DNA of 64,000 bases from positions 1 through 64,000 of the forward strand of contig SVDL01000004.1 of the NCBI GenBank assembly GCA_015057835.1. The letters run 5' to 3'. The notes below the pieces were generated by a model. That model had not been told where the DNA came from. It saw only the letters and a list, made by a program, of their open reading frames with translations, and did no database searches. This stretch comes from Lachnospiraceae bacterium. GTDB taxonomy: Bacteria > Bacillota > Clostridia > Lachnospirales > Lachnospiraceae. The position numbers and the translations under genes were made by a program. Below are positions 53,807 to 61,916 of this stretch, piece after piece (position 1 is the first letter of the stretch; each line of letters opens with the position of its first letter).

Positions 53807-54763
53807 ATGGAATATATCGGCAATTTCACACAGACGGAACAGATTCTGAAGAGGCACGGGTTCACGATCCGGAAGAAATACGGACAGAATTTCCTGATCG
53901 ATCCGGGCACTCTCACAAAGATCGTGGACACGGCGGAAGTCGGCCCCTCGGACATCGTGCTGGAGATCGGTCCGGGACTCGGCACGCTGACGCAGTATCT
54001 CGCGTCCCGCGCGAAAAAAGTGATCGCGGTCGAGATCGACAGTCACCTGATCCCGATCCTTGCGGAGACGCTGGCGGATTATCCCAACGCGGAAGTGGTT
54101 CACGCGGATATTCTGAAATTCGATATTGACGCCTGTTTTGACAGGGTCAGGGAAGAAAATGAAAAGATCCGCCGTCCGGAAGAAGACGGTGAAGGATCCG
54201 GACAGGTCTTCGGAGATGAAGCAGAAGAGGAAGTGCGGTATAAAGTAGTCGCAAATCTCCCTTATTACATCACGACACCGGTTCTCATGAAGCTTCTGGA
54301 AGGGAAGACGCATTTTGACACCATGCTTTTCATGGTGCAGAAAGAAGTGGCGGAGCGCATGTGCGCCGCGCCGGGGAGCAAGGATTACGGAGCGCTCACA
54401 TTGGCTGCGGCGTATTACACGGAGATCCGGATCGCGGGCACGGTTTCCCCGTCCTGCTTTATTCCGAGGCCCGGAGTCGACAGCGCGCTTCTTCTCATGC
54501 ATGTGTGGAAAGAAAGACCGGTCGGGGTCATCGACGAAAAACAGATGTTTGCCCTGATCAGGGGATCTTTTAATCAGCGCAGAAAAACGCTGGTCAACGG
54601 GATCGCGGGATTTGAGGGTCTGCCATTCACAAAAGATGAGGTAAAAAAAGCCCTGGAAGAAATGGAACTGCCCGCGAACGTCAGAGGAGAAGCCCTTACA
54701 CTCGCCCAGTTTGCGGCGCTGTCGGACCAGCTGACACACCTGTCCCGTCAAAGGCCGGAATAA
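53807..54763 (+). CDS. rsmA: 16S rRNA (adenine1518/1519-N6)-dimethyltransferase RsmA (KsgA)
   Basis: A 318-residue enzyme. KKYGQNFLIDP, LEIGPGLGTLTQYLA (SAM motif I) and ANLPYYITTP (catalytic motif IV) are diagnostic, with SCFIPRPGVDSALL later. It dimethylates two adjacent adenines in helix 45 of 16S rRNA during 30S maturation. Between the beta-4 strand and NLPYY an acidic/basic insertion of about 30 residues (EENEKIRRPEEDGEGSG ...) enlarges the protein compared with the usual 270-290. The ATG at 53807 follows AGAGGA. Its 3' end overlaps the opposite-strand radical SAM gene by 68 bases. Confidence 0.94.
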   Translation: MEYIGNFTQTEQILKRHGFTIRKKYGQNFLIDPGTLTKIVDTAEVGPSDIVLEIGPGLGTLTQYLASRAKKVIAVEIDSHLIPILAETLADYPNAEVVHADILKFDIDACFDRVREENEKIRRPEEDGEGSGQVFGDEAEEEVRYKVVANLPYYITTPVLMKLLEGKTHFDTMLFMVQKEVAERMCAAPGSKDYGALTLAAAYYTEIRIAGTVSPSCFIPRPGVDSALLLMHVWKERPVGVIDEKQMFALIRGSFNQRRKTLVNGIAGFEGLPFTKDEVKKALEEMELPANVRGEALTLAQFAALSDQLTHLSRQRPE

Positions 54764-55673
54764 AGCTCTCAGAGACGGTCCCGCCCTCCTGGATAAATGC
54801 GTTCGTGATCCCGAGGGAGAGCGCGTAATCAACGACGCGTTTATACTCGCGCCGGGTGATGGGACGGCAGAGCTCCGGGGCAGGCCCCTGAAGACGGGGA
54901 TCCGGCGTAAACTGATTCATGAGACTGAACCAGAGCTGATCCCCGAAGGATTCATAGAGTTTCCGGATCAGTTCCATGGAGTCGCGGGTGTGGCCGGGCA
55001 GGATCAGATGGCGGACCAGGACTCCTCTCTTCATAAGGCTCCCGTCCTCTGAAAAGACCGGCACGGGCTGCTGGCGGACCATCTCCCGGACGGCGGAGAA
55101 TGCCTGCTCCGGGTAATCCGGCGCTGCGGAATATCTTCCTGCGAGGCCGCTGTCCGCGTATTTGAAATCGGTGAGATAGATATCCACGATCCCGTCAAGA
55201 AGGGAGATCGCGGAAGGCGTCTCATATCCGCTGCAGTTGTAAACGGCAGGAACAGAAAGCCCCATTGCGCGGGCTTTTTTTAGAGCGTATACAATATGCG
55301 GGAGAAAATGATCCGGCGTCACGAGGTCGATGCAGGAAGCACCCTGCGCCTCGAGCGCAAGAAAGATGTCCGCAAGGCGGTCGGCGGAAACCGCCGTTCC
55401 CTGTTTGCCGTGCGCGAGAGAATAATTCTGACAGTAAATGCAGCGGAGCTGACAGCCGCTGAAAAAGACCGCTCCCGCTCCGTAAGGACCCGCAAGGCAG
55501 GGTTCTTCCCATTTGTGAAGCGCGGCGCGGCCGATCCGAAGGTCGGCGGTTTCCCCGCAGAACCCCGTGGATCCGGCCAGCCGGTCCGCCCCGCACCTGC
55601 GCGGGCACAGACGGCAGCGGCGGTACTGTTCAAATATAGCCGTATCCGGCATTTTCCCGGTTGTGTGTATCAT
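54696..55673 (-). CDS. Radical SAM protein (PflA/AmrS-like)
   Basis: A 325-residue iron-sulfur enzyme. The radical SAM cluster motif C-x3-C-x2-C is in GCQLRCIYCQNY (Cys74, Cys78, Cys81). An N-terminal Cys group (CRLCPRRCG, Cys20/23/27, and GFCG, Cys39) may ligate a second cluster. SIDLVTPDHFLPHIVYALK and GIVDIYLTDFKYAD are typical of PflA/AmrS relatives. The target is unknown; relatives activate glycyl-radical enzymes or modify small molecules. Alternative start Met8. Convergent with and overlapping rsmA. Confidence 0.87.
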   Translation of the reverse strand: MIHTTGKMPDTAIFEQYRRCRLCPRRCGADRLAGSTGFCGETADLRIGRAALHKWEEPCLAGPYGAGAVFFSGCQLRCIYCQNYSLAHGKQGTAVSADRLADIFLALEAQGASCIDLVTPDHFLPHIVYALKKARAMGLSVPAVYNCSGYETPSAISLLDGIVDIYLTDFKYADSGLAGRYSAAPDYPEQAFSAVREMVRQQPVPVFSEDGSLMKRGVLVRHLILPGHTRDSMELIRKLYESFGDQLWFSLMNQFTPDPRLQGPAPELCRPITRREYKRVVDYALSLGITNAFIQEGGTVSESFIPAFDGTGVSAGPTAPQTGRV

Positions 55674-55748
55674 AGTGAGTATTTTACAATAGAAGAAATT
55701 TCAGGTCAAAGTGTGCCTTCGAGAAAGTGTAAAAAAAGGGATATATTT

Positions 55749-56660
55749 ATGTCGTATGATAAGGTAAACAGAAAATCATTCCCCGGCACGGGAATACAGG
55801 CGCGGGGAGGAGAGCACTTTCCGATCAGGGAAGTAAATGCCGATGGCTCCGTGCTCCCGGTTTTCGTGAGCCCGATGCTCGCGGAGCTGCCGGGCGTTTC
55901 CCACTGTTTCACGACCAGGGAAGGCGGCGTGAGCGAAGGTATTTTCCGAAGCCTGAACCTGAGCTTCCGAAGAGGAGATGAGACGGAGCGGGTGGAAGAA
56001 AATTACCGGCGGGTCGCATCCGCGTTCGGTGCCGCGCCGGACCGGATCGTATGCACGGATCAGACGCACACGGCAAATATCCGCGTCGCGACGGAAGCGG
56101 ACGCGGGAAAAGGAGTCACAAAACCCCGGGACTATACGGACGTGGACGGCCTTGTGACCAACGTGCCGGGACTGATCCTGGGCGTTTTTGTGGCGGACTG
56201 TGTTCCGGTTCTGCTTGCGGATCCCGCGACGGGCGCTGTCGGTGCGGTTCACTCCGGCTGGAGAGGAACTGCCGCACAGATCGGAGCAGGTGCCGTGAGA
56301 CTGATGGAAGAGCAGTACGGGACGAGAGCGGAAGACCTTATATGCGCCGTCGGACCCTCGATCTGCAGGGATTGTTATGAGGTGAGCGAAGACGTCGCGG
56401 TTCAGTTTGAGGATGTCTTTGCGGAGCGTTCCGGAGAGGCGGTATTTTACAAAGGGAAATCGCCGGAAGGCGAACCCAAATATCTCGTGGACCTGTGGCA
56501 GGCGAACCGGATCGTCCTGGAAGAGGCAGGCGTGCTTCCCGAACATATTTCGGTGACGGATGTCTGCACGGCCTGCAACTGCAGACTCCTTTTTTCGCAT
56601 CGCGCAAGCCATGGGAGAAGAGGAAACCTCGGGGCTTTTATTATGCGTGAACATAAATAA
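55749..56660 (+). CDS. pgeF: Peptidoglycan editing factor PgeF (YfiH/laccase-domain family)
   Basis: A 303-residue protein of the DUF152/YfiH family. The metal or active-site residues are all present: QTH in VCTDQTHTAN, Cys in VADCVPVLL, His in AVHSGWRGTA, and the C-terminal CTACNCRLLFSHRASHGRRGN. Members have been reported as multi-copper-like polyphenol oxidases, as purine nucleoside phosphorylases/adenosine deaminases and, in E. coli, as an enzyme removing mis-incorporated residues from peptidoglycan precursors. ATG 55749 is chosen because AAAAGGG lies 8 bases upstream; longer forms would overlap the divergent radical SAM gene. Confidence 0.9.
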   Translation: MSYDKVNRKSFPGTGIQARGGEHFPIREVNADGSVLPVFVSPMLAELPGVSHCFTTREGGVSEGIFRSLNLSFRRGDETERVEENYRRVASAFGAAPDRIVCTDQTHTANIRVATEADAGKGVTKPRDYTDVDGLVTNVPGLILGVFVADCVPVLLADPATGAVGAVHSGWRGTAAQIGAGAVRLMEEQYGTRAEDLICAVGPSICRDCYEVSEDVAVQFEDVFAERSGEAVFYKGKSPEGEPKYLVDLWQANRIVLEEAGVLPEHISVTDVCTACNCRLLFSHRASHGRRGNLGAFIMREHK

Positions 56661-56668
56661 TTCATACA

Positions 56669-56691
56669 CTTATCACAGGTTCTATGATAAG
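56669..56691. promoter_or_regulatory. Inverted repeat CTTATCA-N9-TGATAAG upstream of the DUF4234 gene
   Basis: Perfect 7-base arms (56669-56675, 56685-56691) 41 bases before the ATG at 56733. They lie in the short gap after pgeF where a promoter or operator is expected. No matching regulator is identified. Confidence 0.45.
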
Positions 56692-56732
56692 ATAAAAATG
56701 ATCTTTCCCATGGATCATAAAGGAGGAAAACG

Positions 56733-57527
56733 ATGTATTACATTCAGAAAAGAAATATTGCTGTCTGCATTATTCTCTCGATCGTGACCTGCGGCATTTA
56801 CGGCCTCTACTGGATCTATAAGATGGCGGAGGATATCAATACGATCCGTCAGGATCCGAACGCGACATCGCCGGGTATGGTGCTGGTCCTCTCGATCGTT
56901 ACATGTGATATTTATCTGCTCTTCTGGCTTTATAAAGCCGGCGAGACGATTGACAATACCCTGGTGATGCAGGGAAGACAGGCAGGAAACAAGGGTATCC
57001 TTTACCTTCTGCTCGCGGTCTTCGGCCTCGGCATCGTCTCTTACGGCCTGCTGCAGAATGATATTAATGATCAGGCGGATATGGGACAGGGCGGCGACCG
57101 CTTCGGCGGCTACGGCAACCCCTACGGCGGCCCGTATTACGGACAGCAGGGCGGCTACGGCAACCCCTACGGCGGCCAGAACTACGGACAGCAGGGCGGC
57201 TACGGAAATCCTTACGGCGGCCAGAATTACGGTCAGCAGGGAGGATATGACAGCCAGAATCCGTACGGGACCCCCGGCAGACAGGACAATGCCCCTCAGT
57301 ACGGAAATCCGCAGAATTCCTACGGCAGCCAGCAGTATGTGAGCCCGCAGGATTCCTACGGCCAGTACGGCAGTACCCAGGGACAGGATCCTTTTGCGGG
57401 ACAGCAGCCGTCCGGCAGCAGCTTCGGCAGCGGGGATCAGCAGCCGTTCGGAAATTATCCGCAGAATACATCCGCAGCTCCGGAAGATAACAGCATTAAC
57501 AGCGACACGGATCCTTTTTCGAAATAA
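56733..57527 (+). CDS. DUF4234 membrane protein with Gly/Tyr/Gln-rich repeat tail
   Basis: A 264-residue protein. Residues 1-110 hold three hydrophobic helices with twice-repeated SIVTC(G/D)IY(G/L)L motifs, the DUF4234 family pattern. From about 118 to the end it is a low-complexity, uncharged tail rich in Gly, Tyr, Gln, Asn and Ser, including three perfect or near-perfect GGYGNPYGGQNYGQQ units (125-169). The tail resembles prion-like domains that phase-separate. Topology is not certain. AAAGGAGGAA precedes the ATG. Function unknown. Confidence 0.8.
   Translation: MYYIQKRNIAVCIILSIVTCGIYGLYWIYKMAEDINTIRQDPNATSPGMVLVLSIVTCDIYLLFWLYKAGETIDNTLVMQGRQAGNKGILYLLLAVFGLGIVSYGLLQNDINDQADMGQGGDRFGGYGNPYGGPYYGQQGGYGNPYGGQNYGQQGGYGNPYGGQNYGQQGGYDSQNPYGTPGRQDNAPQYGNPQNSYGSQQYVSPQDSYGQYGSTQGQDPFAGQQPSGSSFGSGDQQPFGNYPQNTSAAPEDNSINSDTDPFSK
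57105..57239 (+). repeat. Three tandem 45-bp units coding GGYGNPYGG(Q/P)(N/Y)YGQQ
   Basis: Units at 57105-57149, 57150-57194 and 57195-57239. Copies 1 and 2 are nearly identical in DNA; copy 3 differs mainly at third positions, so repeat number has probably changed recently. Confidence 0.9.
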
Positions 57528-57571
57528 GATCTGAAAGCCGCACAGCAGGACGAAGCTGACAGAGGCACGCG

Positions 57572-58099
57572 GTGGAAGCATTTGACATTTACGATATCAA
57601 CAGGATCAGAACAGGGCGGACCGCTGTGCGCGGAGATGCCCTGAAGAACGGCGAGTTCCGGCTCGTCGTTCACGTCTGTATATTCAATTCCCGGGGAGAA
57701 CTTCTGATCCAGAGGCGCCAGAGCACCAAAAATACCTGGGCTGATCTGTGGGATGTGAGCGTCGGGGGAGGCGCGCTCGCCGGCGAGTGCAGCACGGAAG
57801 CCGCAGAGCGGGAGACGGAAGAAGAGATCGGACTGAAGATCGATCTTCACGGGCAGCGGCCCAGAATGACCGTTAATTTCCGTGAGGGATTCAATGACGT
57901 ATATATCGTTCGAAAAGACGTCCGTCTTGAGGATCTTATTCTTCAGGAGGATGAGGTATCGGACGTGAAATGGGCTGATCAGGAGACGATCCTGCAGATG
58001 ATAGACCGGAAGGAGTTCATTCCGTATTACAAGGGCTTCATTCAATGGATATTCGAGGCACAGGTGCCGAGAGCTCTGTTTGACGCGAACCGGTCGTAA
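57572..58099 (+). CDS. Nudix hydrolase (Idi-like/NUDIX family)
   Basis: A 175-residue protein. A complete Nudix box is present: G-x5-E-x7-RE-T-x-EE-x-GL in GALAGE...RETEEEIGL (about 72-94). LLIQRRQSTKNTWADLWDVS resembles isopentenyl-diphosphate isomerase-like and related Nudix enzymes that act on nucleotide or isoprenoid diphosphates. The GTG start has AGAGG upstream. It is 44 bases from the DUF4234 gene and probably co-transcribed. Substrate unknown. Confidence 0.88.
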   Translation: MEAFDIYDINRIRTGRTAVRGDALKNGEFRLVVHVCIFNSRGELLIQRRQSTKNTWADLWDVSVGGGALAGECSTEAAERETEEEIGLKIDLHGQRPRMTVNFREGFNDVYIVRKDVRLEDLILQEDEVSDVKWADQETILQMIDRKEFIPYYKGFIQWIFEAQVPRALFDANRS

Positions 58100-58197
58100 T
58101 AGGAAGCGGGACAGGATATTCCGGACGCTGTATCTGAGAAACGGTAAAGCAGAGAAACCTGAAACAGAAAAAAACGAAAACAGAAGTAACGGAAATA

Positions 58198-58225
58198 AAA
58201 AGCGGAGATGGACAGTCTCCGCTTT
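58198..58225 (+). terminator. Terminator after the Nudix gene
   Basis: AGCGGAGA / TCTCCGCT arms (58201-58208, 58216-58223) preceded by A and followed by TTTCTT; may work in both directions between convergent genes. Confidence 0.75.
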
Positions 58226-58277
58226 CTTAACGTCAAAATGTCAGGTCATATATAAATGCCGCATCCCGACGGAACAG

Positions 58278-58790
58278 TCATGCTTTTTTCAGCATTAGAG
58301 CGGTTTTTCTCGCGGAATTCTCAAGTTCCGGCGTAAGACCTCCCTCGAGCCATGTGAGCAGAAAACCGGTCAGCGACGCGGAATAGAACTGCGCGAGGAC
58401 GTCGGAATCGGGGCTGTCGGCACGGTCCGTGATAACAAGATATTGATGGACGGCATGCTGCGCAGCTTTGGGAAACTCACGCATCAGAGTGTCGCGGGAG
58501 AGAGCCCGGTATATGTGCAGGACTGTTTTTTTGTCCTTCAGCAGTGCCTGCGCGATGGAGGGAAGGTAATCCTCCGGCTTTTTCGGTGTCGGATCTTCAA
58601 AAAGAACGGCGTCGAGCTGCCTGCAGAGCATGTGCCCGATCAGTCCGGAAATGCTGTTGAAGTGATAGTAAAAAGTGTTTCGGTTAATGTGGCAGAGATC
58701 CGTGATTTCCCGCACGGTGACAGACTGCGGCGTTTTTTCCTGGATCAAAGTCAGAAATGAGTTAACAATAAGGTCCTCTGTATTGGTCAT
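58278..58790 (-). CDS. TetR/AcrR family transcriptional regulator
   Basis: A 170-residue regulator. The HTH is VTVREITDLCHINRNTFYYHF at about 24-44. The C-terminal half is the ligand-binding domain with DhaS/YxaF-like character. Likely a repressor of a neighbouring or remote efflux or stress gene. No operator was recognised; the 134 bases upstream are A/T-rich and contain the only leader. Confidence 0.87.
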   Translation of the reverse strand: MTNTEDLIVNSFLTLIQEKTPQSVTVREITDLCHINRNTFYYHFNSISGLIGHMLCRQLDAVLFEDPTPKKPEDYLPSIAQALLKDKKTVLHIYRALSRDTLMREFPKAAQHAVHQYLVITDRADSPDSDVLAQFYSASLTGFLLTWLEGGLTPELENSARKTALMLKKA

Positions 58791-58924
58791 GTCTACCCCC
58801 GGTGTCTTCTAAGATTACTTATTGTAAATATTATACAACGTAATTAGACTTTTAAGATCAGACAATTGGAATATACTGTTGAAAAAAGTAATATATTTTA
58901 AAAATTGAGAGCAGGAGAATTGTT

Positions 58925-59692
58925 TTAAGCGTCCGATTTCCCGTTTTCTCTCGCGGCAAACAGGTACCGCAGCGTATTGTCAGAGGGTTCTTCAAGGGTA
59001 TCCGCGTCGTATTCTTCAAGGAGGATGAGTCCGGCCGCGGACAGACATTCCCGGATGGTCTCCGGCGTGTAGGCGCGGTGGGTGTGCAGTTCTTCGAATC
59101 GATGGAACATTTCCTTTTCCGGAAATTCGGCGTCCCTTATGAAAAATGTCATGCGGTATTCGTTGACGGCGGATTCGGGATCGTAATCATTTTCCCAGAT
59201 AAAGCTCGCGTCGTCCCGGTTTTCGGCGATGGTCGAATTTCCGATCTCTTCATAAAACGCCGGCGTATTGACGTCGAAAATAAAGAGGCCGCCGGGATCC
59301 AGATAATTGTTGACGAGACGGAAGACCCGGGTGAGGTCCTCTTCATCGGGAAGGTAATTGATCGTGTCGCAGATGCAGATGAAGGCGCGCACCGTCCCGT
59401 AAAGCTCCATTTCGCGAAGGTCCTGATTGAGATACAGAATGCCGTCCTGAGGACTCCCTTCCATGCATGCGGTATCGAGCATTTCCGGGGACAGATCGAT
59501 GCCGATCATATCAAATCCCGCTTTTGCAAGGCGCCGTGTCATCTGGCCGGTGCCGCAGCCGAGATCGGCGGCGATGCCGTCCGTGATGCCGTATTTCCCA
59601 AGAAGACGAAGGATGGTCTCCGCCCATTCGTCGTAGGGAATATTGTCCATAAAGAGGTCATAGACCTGTGCAAAGCCGGTGTACGCGTCCAA
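58925..59692 (-). CDS. Class I SAM-dependent methyltransferase
   Basis: A 255-residue methyltransferase. Motif I is AADLGCGTGQMTRRLAKAG (about 41-59), motif II follows in MIGIDLSPEML, and AFICICDTINYL is the motif IV area. The start is TTG at 59692 with AAGGAG 9 bases upstream. Small-molecule substrate, unknown. It begins 18 bases after the PRPP synthetase stop and is the last gene of that leftward operon. Confidence 0.87.
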   Translation of the reverse strand: MDAYTGFAQVYDLFMDNIPYDEWAETILRLLGKYGITDGIAADLGCGTGQMTRRLAKAGFDMIGIDLSPEMLDTACMEGSPQDGILYLNQDLREMELYGTVRAFICICDTINYLPDEEDLTRVFRLVNNYLDPGGLFIFDVNTPAFYEEIGNSTIAENRDDASFIWENDYDPESAVNEYRMTFFIRDAEFPEKEMFHRFEELHTHRAYTPETIRECLSAAGLILLEEYDADTLEEPSDNTLRYLFAARENGKSDA

Positions 59693-59710
59693 AGAAAACA
59701 GCTCCTTCGA

Positions 59711-60904
59711 TCAGAACTTCTCGTGCCGTCTGTGTTTTTCCAGAATCTTCTGGATCCGATCCTGAGGATTCAGAAGGTCGCTGATGGAACAGTCGTGATT
59801 AAGTGTATCGATGACGAGAGCGATAAACTTTCGCATATCGCAGTTGACATAATATTTCTTTTTCAGAAGCTCCGGCTTCTGATAGATCAGGTTCGTGGTG
59901 AGGAGCTTGTTGAATGTGCCGGCCTTGTACGCTTTGTCGAATGCGTCGAGGCCGCGGGTGAACATACCGAAGGTGGCGCAGATGTAGATATTGCGCGCAC
60001 CCCGTTCCTTCAGCCATTTGGCGGTCATGAGGACCGTCTCTCCGGAGGAGATCATGTCGTCCAGAATGATCATATCCTTTCCGGTAACATCAGAGCCGAG
60101 GAACTCATGAGCGACGATAGGGCTCTTGCCGCCTTCTCTCTTTGAATAGTCGTGGCGGTGATAGAACGTGCCCATGTTGACGCCCAGCACGGTAGCCATG
60201 TAGATCGCACGGCTCATGCCGCCTTCATCCGGACTGATGATCATAAGATGGTCGCTGTCAACGGTAAGATCCGGATCCTGCCGGAGAATATTCTTAATGA
60301 ACTGGTACGTCGGCTGCAGCGTCTCAAAGCCGCACATCGGAATAGAGTTCTGCACACGCGCGTCGTGAGCATCGTATGTGATGATCGTATGGACGCCCAT
60401 GGCCTCCAGTTCCTGCAGGGCGCTGGAGCAATCGAGGGAATCTCTGCTGTCACGCTTCATCCGCCTGCCTTCATAGAGGTAGGGCATAATGACGTTGATC
60501 CTTTTGGCGGCACCGCTGCAGGCCGCGATGACTCTCTTCAGATCCTGAAAATGATCATCCGGGGATTTGACGTTGGTATATCCGCCGATCCGGTAGGTCT
60601 TGGAGTAATTGCAGACATCCACGAGAATATAGACATCATCGCCGCGGACAGAGCCCGTGACAGTTCCCTTTGCTTCACCGGAGCCGAAACGCGGCGTGGT
60701 CGGGGGAACAATGTAGGTTTCCTTGAGATAGGAATCACCGAGGGTGTGAAGGGTGAGACTCTGGCTCATCCTTTCTTTTCTCCAGTCATGGATATACCGG
60801 TCGATCTGGACCGCGAACTCATCCATGCTTTCGAGCGGAATGATGCAGAGTTTTCCGTCGGGAATCGAGGTCAAGAGAGTAGTTTCTGTGTTCTGTCTGT
60901 TCAC
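59711..60904 (-). CDS. prs: Ribose-phosphate pyrophosphokinase (PRPP synthetase), long divergent type
   Basis: A 397-residue protein, longer than the usual 310-320. The PRPP-binding loop is MIILDDMISSGETVLM (DDMISSGET in place of the usual DDMIDTGGT). THTIITYDAHDARVQNSIP corresponds to the ATP/Mg flag region, and IISPDEGGMSRA to the catalytic loop region. It makes phosphoribosyl diphosphate from ribose-5-phosphate and ATP for nucleotide, His and Trp synthesis. An N-terminal extension of about 70 residues is present. It follows dnaC by 11 bases in the same operon. Confidence 0.87.
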   Translation of the reverse strand: MNRQNTETTLLTSIPDGKLCIIPLESMDEFAVQIDRYIHDWRKERMSQSLTLHTLGDSYLKETYIVPPTTPRFGSGEAKGTVTGSVRGDDVYILVDVCNYSKTYRIGGYTNVKSPDDHFQDLKRVIAACSGAAKRINVIMPYLYEGRRMKRDSRDSLDCSSALQELEAMGVHTIITYDAHDARVQNSIPMCGFETLQPTYQFIKNILRQDPDLTVDSDHLMIISPDEGGMSRAIYMATVLGVNMGTFYHRHDYSKREGGKSPIVAHEFLGSDVTGKDMIILDDMISSGETVLMTAKWLKERGARNIYICATFGMFTRGLDAFDKAYKAGTFNKLLTTNLIYQKPELLKKKYYVNCDMRKFIALVIDTLNHDCSISDLLNPQDRIQKILEKHRRHEKF

Positions 60905-60915
60905 GTTGCGCCTCC

Positions 60916-61896
60916 TTAGGTCCTTTTTTTACGAAGCCGGATATCATCCCCGACCAGTTTGACGATACTGTAGTGACTGGCGATCCGCGAGAAGACACGC
61001 TCGGAGTAGGTCTCGCGGAATTCCTCCAGAGAGAGATTAGTCGATATTACGGTAGTGCGGTTCCCGAGGATCCGCTCATTGACACAGCGGAAAAGCCGGG
61101 ATGCCACAAATGAATTGGTGAGTTCGGTTCCGAGGTCATCGATGATCAGAAGATCGCATTCGAGAATGATGCGGTCTGAGAAAGAGGAATCCCCCGTGCG
61201 CCCGAACGCCGCGCTCTCCATGACGGACACAAATTCTCCGGCGGTAAAATATACAGCCGTATAACCGCTGTCCAGTGCTTCTTTTGCGATACAGTGCGTA
61301 AGAAAGGTCTTGCCGAGGCCGGTCCTGCCGTAAAGGAAAAGACTGCTTCCTTCCTCGCCGATGTGGCCGGCCGTATAGCGGGCCCGGTCATAAGCGATCT
61401 GCGCGTACTGCCGCGGCGTAAGACCGGTCTTCCCATCCGTGATTGTATCAGAGTACCAGTCAAAAGAGAAGTGAGCAAAGTTTTCTTTTTGCAAAATGCT
61501 TCCGAGGCGGTAGCGGTCATAGAGCAGGCGGGACTGCGCGTCGAGAAAGCAGCGGCACTTCTGCCCGTTCACAAACCCGGTATCGCGGCAGTAGGGGCAT
61601 TCATAGCGCATCTCGAGAGCATCGGCTTCATAGCCGGCCGCAAGGAGCAGTTCCGCGCGTTTTGCGGAAAGCCGGTCCAGCCGTTCTTTTAACGCGGAAC
61701 GGTCAAAATCTCCGCCGAGGATCCTCTCTTTTGCCGCGCGGATCCCGGCGTCCGCGATCTCCCGGTCGATGTCGCGCACTGCAGGAAGAGAGCGGTAGAT
61801 CTCTTCCCGGCGGCGCGCCAGCGCTTCCCGGGCATTCTGCTGCTTCATGTCGTAAGCGCGGAGCAGTTCGTCATACTGTGCGTTTGTAAGGGGCAT
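60916..61896 (-). CDS. DnaC/DnaI-like helicase loader ATPase
   Basis: A 326-residue protein. An N-terminal helical part (1-90) is followed by a zinc-binding motif (Cys100, Cys103, Cys114, Cys116 in ECPYCRDTGFVNGQKCRC). The AAA+ domain has Walker A GRTGLGKTF (190-198) and Walker B LLIIDDLGTEL, ending with the arginine-finger region (NRTTVISTNLSLEEF). It loads the replicative helicase onto single-stranded DNA together with the DnaD-type protein encoded 20 bases upstream. Confidence 0.92.
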   Translation of the reverse strand: MPLTNAQYDELLRAYDMKQQNAREALARRREEIYRSLPAVRDIDREIADAGIRAAKERILGGDFDRSALKERLDRLSAKRAELLLAAGYEADALEMRYECPYCRDTGFVNGQKCRCFLDAQSRLLYDRYRLGSILQKENFAHFSFDWYSDTITDGKTGLTPRQYAQIAYDRARYTAGHIGEEGSSLFLYGRTGLGKTFLTHCIAKEALDSGYTAVYFTAGEFVSVMESAAFGRTGDSSFSDRIILECDLLIIDDLGTELTNSFVASRLFRCVNERILGNRTTVISTNLSLEEFRETYSERVFSRIASHYSIVKLVGDDIRLRKKRT

Positions 61897-61916
61897 CCTT
61901 TATTCTCCCTTCGGTG

